Shown here one piece after another: positions 59,022-64,000 of a stretch of DNA of 64,000 nucleotides. A program made the translations under genes and the position numbers. The DNA is from Geminocystis sp050753365. Its GTDB lineage: Bacteria > Cyanobacteriota > Cyanobacteriia > Cyanobacteriales > Cyanobacteriaceae. Location of the stretch: assembly GCF_050753365.1 (NCBI RefSeq), contig NZ_JBLZFY010000001.1, positions 1 to 64,000 of the forward strand, read 5' to 3'. The notes under the pieces are model-generated. The model was not told the DNA's origin. It did no database searches and saw only the letters and a program-made list of their open reading frames with translations. How positions within the stretch are numbered: position 1 is the first letter of the stretch; the number at the start of each line of letters is the position of its first letter.

Positions 59022-61413
59022 TTAAGTTAACACCCTCCTCTTTCTCCTGAAGTTTACCCAGTTGAGAAAATTCTTGTTCTAATTTTTTTGCTTTTTGTTG
59101 CATCGGTTTCCAAACATTTTGCTGTTTTTGGTAATCAAAAGTAACTTCGTGTATAGCTTTCTCTAGTCTCTCTCTATATTGATTAAGAATTGTATTGTTA
59201 ACAATTTCTACATTTGTTGTTAAATCATTAATTTGCGACAATAACCATTGTACAACTTGCTTTAACATATCAGGTTCAAATTTTTTCAACTGTTTTTTCC
59301 AGTCTGTAACAATTATTTTAGTGCTAGGAACAATAGCATTATCACTAGAACGAGTTTCTTTTTTACGAAAAATACCTAACCAATATTTCCAACTTCTATA
59401 CTGCACAGTATATTCTTGAGGAGTAATATCAAATTTGGATTCAAAACTTAACTTAAGAAAATTTAACTCTTTCGTAATCTGTCCAAGTTTAGAAGTAGGA
59501 AATCTAATAATAATATTTGGAGCAATATCATTTCCACCCTTCTCTAAATAAGCAAGATGAAACTTGAATAATTCTGAAACAGCTTCATACATTCTATTTA
59601 TTTCCTGTGTGGATAATTTATATAATACTTGTGCGACAATTTGATTTAAACTACTCGATAATTCATTTAATCCATCATTGATTTCTTTAAGTTTCTTTTT
59701 GTCGTCATCATTTTTCGCTTCTATTTCTTGACCATCCTTAGCTATAGAATAGCTGTAACCTGAGTTTATTAATCTTCTTAAGTTATTTTCCAGCCAAACA
59801 ATACTCTCAGGATCTGCTTTTTTGAAATGTGGACTATCTAAAGTAATTTTTCCGTTATTTAATGATTCCGATACTGCTTCTAAAATCTGATTAACTCCTC
59901 TACTTAATGCTTCTTGCCAATCATAAAGCGGAACTAATTTATTTGCAATTTGTTTGTAAACGTCAGTTTTTTGAAGTTCTTCGACAGCACCTTCTAAACT
60001 CATTACTAGGTCTTCCATATTGGGTTGACCTAAGTATTCTTGGCATTTTTGATGAAGTTTCTCAAAAGGGCGGCGTAAATCCTCATTATTTTCTTGAAGA
60101 AATTGATTTAAAGAGTGTTCTATGTATTGGATTCTTTCAGATTCCTGCTGATAATTTTCTTTGGAACTATTAAGAATTGCAGTAGTTGTTTGCACTGCCC
60201 ATTGTGCAATACTATTTCCTGCCGCAACATTAAATCGCTCGATCGCCTGGGGAATAACTAATTTAGGAAAATGTTGAGTAATATGTAAGCTCAAATATTC
60301 TTGAAATTCTCCAGCATAAGATTTTTGCCATAAATCTTCAGCTACCCGAATCTTATCTTGACTGGACCAATTTTCTGCTTTTCTGGGTAAATCCTCTAAA
60401 ATATCTTCGTCAATTAATTGACTACATTTACGGTCAGCATCCCGACAAGCTAAGGTGCTATCATTTTGATTATCACTGCGGATTTGTAAAGCGAATAAAG
60501 CAGGTAAAGTACTTAATTTGATAATTTTGAGATTTTCGATCTCTTGGGTGTATTCACTCAATTGTTCGGTGAGTTCTTTTTTTATACTTTGGGTGGTTTT
60601 TTCCACAAAACGTCTTTCACTTTCTACCCAATCCCTATCATTTCTGAAAACATCAATCTTGTTGAGAATAAACAACATTCTATCAGGGGAACCCCCCAAA
60701 CTTTTAACTTGTTCAACGACTTGTAGTAATAGACTTCTAACTTTTTGCGGATCGGTTTCTTGACTGTTGTAGGTAACGAGGCATAACGCTTCTCGACACT
60801 GCCTAATGACTTCCATATTGGTTTCATCACCTACATAGGATAGACCTGGTAAATCTAGTAATTTAACCCTTACACCTCTAGGTAAATCTCGTTCATATTC
60901 TTTAAAAAGTCTGAAGGGATAATGAATCAAAAATTTCGGATAAGCCAAACTGGATTGATTTTTTTTGTTATCAATATAACTAATCATCACCTGCTCCAAG
61001 CGTTGATAAATTCCCTCATCACTAATATTTCTCCATTCACCACATTCCCACGAGGCTTGAGTTGTTTCTTCAATGATTAGAACTTTTTCCTCACTGTATT
61101 CGATCGTAACAGATCCTGCACTCATTTCACTTACCGCAGTAGGCACAATATCAGCCCCACACAGAAAATTGACTAAGGTACTTTTACCACTGCTCGTTGT
61201 GCCAGTCGTCGCTAAAGTCAGGGTTGGATGACGCAATTCATCGATTAATAACCCTAAAGATTTTTCTAGGTTATTAGAGAGTTCCTCGATTTCACCATGA
61301 TAGGATTCTGGTAAATGCTGAATAATCTCCGCTTTGAAGTTATCCCAGTAACCTGCAAGGAGGTTAGCCTTGTTTTCTACCGATTGGAAGACTTCATAAG
61401 TTTTTTTTGTCAT
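59014..61413 (-). CDS. Dynamin-like GTPase, first gene of cargo operon
   Basis: 799 residues. G1 GTTSSGKST (71-79), G3 DLPG (187-190) and a canonical G4 NKID (251-254). The helical region after the G domain contains coiled coil (about 425-470) and a region near 660-690 (YRSWKYWLGIFRKKE) that could insert in a membrane. It is not closely similar to the 774-residue partner, so the two would act as an unequal pair, as in LeoA/LeoBC-like systems. First gene after the RE-type end, so the operon promoter must lie between 61414 and the end repeats. Confidence 0.75.
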   Translation of the reverse strand: MTKKTYEVFQSVENKANLLAGYWDNFKAEIIQHLPESYHGEIEELSNNLEKSLGLLIDELRHPTLTLATTGTTSSGKSTLVNFLCGADIVPTAVSEMSAGSVTIEYSEEKVLIIEETTQASWECGEWRNISDEGIYQRLEQVMISYIDNKKNQSSLAYPKFLIHYPFRLFKEYERDLPRGVRVKLLDLPGLSYVGDETNMEVIRQCREALCLVTYNSQETDPQKVRSLLLQVVEQVKSLGGSPDRMLFILNKIDVFRNDRDWVESERRFVEKTTQSIKKELTEQLSEYTQEIENLKIIKLSTLPALFALQIRSDNQNDSTLACRDADRKCSQLIDEDILEDLPRKAENWSSQDKIRVAEDLWQKSYAGEFQEYLSLHITQHFPKLVIPQAIERFNVAAGNSIAQWAVQTTTAILNSSKENYQQESERIQYIEHSLNQFLQENNEDLRRPFEKLHQKCQEYLGQPNMEDLVMSLEGAVEELQKTDVYKQIANKLVPLYDWQEALSRGVNQILEAVSESLNNGKITLDSPHFKKADPESIVWLENNLRRLINSGYSYSIAKDGQEIEAKNDDDKKKLKEINDGLNELSSSLNQIVAQVLYKLSTQEINRMYEAVSELFKFHLAYLEKGGNDIAPNIIIRFPTSKLGQITKELNFLKLSFESKFDITPQEYTVQYRSWKYWLGIFRKKETRSSDNAIVPSTKIIVTDWKKQLKKFEPDMLKQVVQWLLSQINDLTTNVEIVNNTILNQYRERLEKAIHEVTFDYQKQQNVWKPMQQKAKKLEQEFSQLGKLQEKEEGVNLSG

Positions 61414-61514
61414 CGCTTTTATATTCTGTCCGAAATCACTTACAACTTAATTGTATTCAAAATTCTCAATAGGGATACAAAAACAAAATATTTCTCATGA
61501 ATATATGTTATGGA

Positions 61515-61714
61515 GAAAAAGCGACACTGAATTTGTCACTTTGAATAAAAAGAAAAGCGACATTGAATCTGTCATAAATTTGACAAACGACATTGAATCT
61601 GTCACTAAAATTAATGGTACAAAATTAGTACAAAATGGCTATAATGAAGAGCAGAAAGAATTTATAGCCGATGACAGTAATTTGTCATCACGTCATTTAA
61701 TTTGGCACTGTACA
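61515..61714. repeat. Transposon end, far side (RE type)
   Basis: Terminates TTAATTTGGCACTGTACA, the exact inverse of the opposite end. Inside are units GCGACACTGAATTTGTCAC, GCGACATTGAATCTGTCAT, ACGACATTGAATCTGTCAC and ATGACAGTAATTTGTCATC, the TnsB-binding type found at V-K RE ends. It lies 5.7 kb beyond tnsB because of the dynamin operon. Confidence 0.85.
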
Positions 61715-61927
61715 CAAGTGTACACTGTTACTTGTCCCTTATTGCCCAATTTAATTACCGATAAACAGATTAAAGTTCGATCGAACAGCACCGCAGAAGA
61801 TCGAGTTTTGAAGGTGTGATCGAAGGTTTTAAAATTTGATAAGATGATTTAATTACTAAGAATGAGGATGCAAATTTTTTACCTTTGTAAGTTTTGTTGA
61901 ATGAGGGAAATTCCCTCACTCTGAAAT
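61715..61927. other. Right flank of the CAST
   Basis: About 210 bases between the element and the ftsY stop. It starts CAAG and then TGTACACTGTTACTTGTC, which looks like a worn second V-K-type end facing right, followed by TTGCCCAATTTAATTACCG. No gene. The first 5 bases do not match those on the other side of the element. An open frame at 61451-61819 crosses the element end and is not real. Confidence 0.4.
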
Positions 61928-63319
61928 CTAAGCGGAAAGTAACGCTTCTACAAATTCATAGCTAGAGAAAGGGCGTAAATCTTCAATGCCTTCTCCTGCA
62001 CCAATAAACCTTATGGGTAAATTCAGTTGTTGACATACCGCAAGAGCAACACCGCCTTTAGCTGTGCCGTCTAACTTGGTTAAAACAACCCCCGTTAATT
62101 GTGCCGCTTCTGAGAATACTTGGGCTTGTCTGAGTCCATTTTGTCCTAAAGTGGCATCTAGTACCAATAATGACTCTACATGGGCGTTTATGGCTTTTTT
62201 ATCGATGATACGGCGGATTTTGCTTAATTCTTCCATTAAGTTCTTTTTATTTTGTAATCTTCCTGCGGTATCTACCAATAATAAATTTGCTTCCCGTGCG
62301 ATCGAAGCGGTAATACCGTCAAAGACAACGGCGGCGGGATCGGTATTTTGTCCTTGATTAGCAATGACAGGAGTATTGGTTCTTTCACCCCATACTTTAA
62401 CTTGTTCTACGGCAGCAGCACGGAAGGTATCGGCGGCGGCGATGACGCATTTATAACCTGATGTTTGCGCTAAATGGGCTAATTTACCGATCGTAGTGGT
62501 TTTGCCTACACCATTCACCCCTGTTAACAACCAAATATTGAGTTTTCCTTCTTCGGGGTCAAATTCGGTTTTTGTCAGTTTTTTGAGGGGTTCGTCTAAT
62601 ACAGACTGTAAAATTTCTTTTAAATAAGCAATGGCTTCTTCGGGTGGTAAGGCTTCCTCTTTTAGTTTATTTTGTAAAGTCGTAATGATATAGTCGGTGG
62701 CTTCGATACCCACATCAGCACTTAATAACATCGCCTCGATTTCCATTACCGCCTCTTGATTGAGAGGTCCTTGTCCGACAACAGATTTCAGTTGATTAAT
62801 TAAATTACGGCGAGTTTTGCCTAAGCCTTGACGGAGTTTTTTCAGCCAAATAAACTCATCTTCGGACACATCTTCGGGTAATCGTCCTTGATTGGCTAAT
62901 ACCTGAGCTGACCATAAGAAATCTTCGTCTAGCTCTTGTTCTTCCTCAATAGCGGTTTCTTTTAATACTTCCAATCGATCGGACTTTTGCAACCAAGCGG
63001 GAACATTTTGCTCGATCGAATCTTCTTTTACAACATCTTCTGTGGAGACAGTTTCTGTTTCAGTGGTAGAAGGTTCTATTTTTTCTGTGATTGTTTCAGA
63101 ATCAGATTCGGAGGCTTTTTCCTCTGTGTCTGTTTCTTGTAATTGTTGTTTTTGTTTTTGAATATTAGCAAAGGCGGTTTTTGCCCATTCTAAGGAGGCT
63201 TGATCTGCTATAGGGGTTGTGGTTTCTTCGGTTTTTGTCTCCGAAGATTTATTTTCTACCACTGGCGCAGGAGTTTGATTTTCTTTATTCTCTTTATTAC
63301 GGCGAAACCAATTAAACAT
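61928..63319 (-). CDS. ftsY: Signal recognition particle receptor FtsY
   Basis: 463 residues. An acidic, Thr/Glu-rich N-terminal A domain (1-150) as in other FtsY, then the NG domain with GVNGVGKTTTIGKLA (G1), DTFRAAAVEQ, DTAGR (G3) and TKLDG (G4), ending with the GEG...DLRPF motif. It docks ribosome-nascent chains at the membrane together with SRP. The first chromosomal gene after the CAST; intact. Confidence 0.96.
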   Translation of the reverse strand: MFNWFRRNKENKENQTPAPVVENKSSETKTEETTTPIADQASLEWAKTAFANIQKQKQQLQETDTEEKASESDSETITEKIEPSTTETETVSTEDVVKEDSIEQNVPAWLQKSDRLEVLKETAIEEEQELDEDFLWSAQVLANQGRLPEDVSEDEFIWLKKLRQGLGKTRRNLINQLKSVVGQGPLNQEAVMEIEAMLLSADVGIEATDYIITTLQNKLKEEALPPEEAIAYLKEILQSVLDEPLKKLTKTEFDPEEGKLNIWLLTGVNGVGKTTTIGKLAHLAQTSGYKCVIAAADTFRAAAVEQVKVWGERTNTPVIANQGQNTDPAAVVFDGITASIAREANLLLVDTAGRLQNKKNLMEELSKIRRIIDKKAINAHVESLLVLDATLGQNGLRQAQVFSEAAQLTGVVLTKLDGTAKGGVALAVCQQLNLPIRFIGAGEGIEDLRPFSSYEFVEALLSA

Positions 63320-63643
63320 AAAAGATTATAATTAAATGTGATGAATATTTATCTCGACTTAGGCAATAATAACTATATTCTGTCATTGCGGTGAGGCGCG
63401 TTGCGAGGCAACGAAACAACCTGAAGCAATCTCAATTATTGATTTCTAGTGCAAAATGCGTAAGTCTTATTCTATTTACTTTAACTTAAATTCGTTATGG
63501 TCTTCTTTTTCACGATTCACAGTATCAAAAAAGAATGTAAAATAACAAATACATTCCAAATCTTAATCTAATGTTATAAAATTATTTTTTCACCTATCCT
63601 CATCAAATACAAATTATTCCTTCGTCAAATACATATTATTGCC
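63320..63643. other. Intergenic stretch, divergent promoters and REP unit
   Basis: About 320 bases between ftsY and the divergent LptA-like gene. It contains an expanded REP unit (about 63379-63432) with CTGTCATTGCGGTGAGGCGC and a GTTGCGAGGCAAC palindrome. Promoters for both genes must lie here; I cannot place them firmly. Confidence 0.45.
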
Positions 63644-64000
63644 ATGAAAGTCTCGATCGAACTGCCCAAAAAAATCCTCTATTCATCCTTAATCACTTTA
63701 TCTGTTTTAACCCTAAGTGTTTTCGGTTTCTCCAGTCAATTCAAGTTTAATGAAGTTCAAGCTGTAGCACAAGGACAACCTTTAACGGTTCGATCGGACG
63801 TGCAAGAAGCTAACTCTGAAACAGGAGTAATCACCGCTAGGGGAAATGTCTATATCAACTATCCTGCTCGAAATCTTCAAGCGACTTCCACCCAAGCCCA
63901 ATATTTTAGTAGAGAAAGACGCTTAGTATTAACAGGAAATGTTTATGTTTTACAAGATGGCAACACCATGAGAGCAGAGACTATGACATACTTAATCGAT
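63644..64000 (+). CDS. LptA/OstA-like lipopolysaccharide transport protein, partial
   Basis: 119 codons from the ATG at 63644 with no stop, cut by the window end. A signal peptide or anchor (ILYSSLITLSVLTLSVFGF) is followed by the start of the OstA/LptA beta-jellyroll: LTVRSDVQEANSETGVITA, GNVYINYPARNLQATS, LVLTGNVYVLQDGNTMRAE. LptA-type proteins carry LPS across the periplasm. Whether this is the short LptA or a longer relative cannot be seen. Confidence 0.8.
   Translation, partial: MKVSIELPKKILYSSLITLSVLTLSVFGFSSQFKFNEVQAVAQGQPLTVRSDVQEANSETGVITARGNVYINYPARNLQATSTQAQYFSRERRLVLTGNVYVLQDGNTMRAETMTYLID

Larger units (their letters stand above)
40596..61714. mobile_element. Type V-K CRISPR-associated transposon (CAST), about 21.1 kb
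   Basis: Bounded by inverted ends TGTACAGTGCCAAATTAA, identical for the first 18 bases on both sides. It carries tnsB, tnsC, tniQ, cas12k, tracrRNA, a CRISPR array and a homing crRNA, with no tnsA, as expected for V-K. Cargo: a type I restriction-modification operon, HicAB, a TIGR04255 module and a dynamin-like GTPase operon. It lies just after a tRNA gene, with the CRISPR-side end (LE by ShCAST usage) nearest the target. The 5-base flanks (ATTGT and CAAGT) do not match, so no target duplication is seen. Confidence 0.95.

Noticed and set aside
61715..61719. 5-base target duplication of the CAST
   Set aside because: CAAGT on the right does not match ATTGT on the left; I do not claim a duplication.
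61451..61819. 122-codon open frame on the + strand
   Set aside because: It crosses the transposon end and its TnsB-binding repeats, so it is a by-product of AT-rich sequence.

Overview
The window comes from a low-GC cyanobacterium. Signs are the very frequent CGATCG palindromes (HIP1-like), cyanobacterial chromosomal genes (dnaK2 type, acyl-ACP synthetase, EF-hand transaldolase, phosphoketolase, DUF1823, DUF3747, cyanobacterial pilMNOQ and pilin genes, ftsY), and many short interspersed palindromes. A Geminocystis/Cyanobacterium-like unicellular genus is my inference, not something the sequence proves.

Positions 1-40517 are chromosomal. They hold a possible defence remnant (helicase N-terminal part, DUF3780), a VapBC-like pair, dnaK2 with a membrane-anchored GrpE-like protein, remnants of IS630 and IS605/TnpB and a MITE, then acyl-ACP synthetase, a YlqD-family protein and an EF-G paralogue. 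Next come an Rpn-like gene with a broken duplicate, two type IV pilins, MntA/HepT, two tandem OGT-like glycosyltransferases, two Uma2 genes, RelB/YafQ, a GT4 glycosyltransferase, the pilMNOQ operon, radC, phosphoketolase, transaldolase, a HIT protein and a TPR protein. Two blocks of tandem REP-like repeats occur near 13.1-13.4 kb and 25.7-26.0 kb.

Positions 40518-61714 are the highlight: a tRNA-CAT gene followed by a complete type V-K CRISPR-associated transposon (CAST) of about 21.1 kb with matching inverted ends. Order from the tRNA: LE-type end; a delocalised homing crRNA whose short spacer matches the tRNA (16 of 17, GGTT PAM in place); a CRISPR array (8 perfect repeats plus 1 degenerate); tracrRNA; cas12k; a divergent gene fusing a CvkR-like MerR repressor to a type I restriction HsdR; hsdM; HicAB; hsdS; a three-gene TIGR04255 module; tniQ, tnsC, tnsB; a three-gene operon with two dynamin-like GTPases; RE-type end. 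A CvkR-type palindrome lies before both cas12k and tnsB, so the restriction subunit may itself be the CAST repressor. The tracrRNA anti-repeat pairs perfectly with the homing repeat and only imperfectly with the array repeats.

After the transposon the chromosome resumes with ftsY and the start of an LptA/OstA-like gene that runs off the window end.
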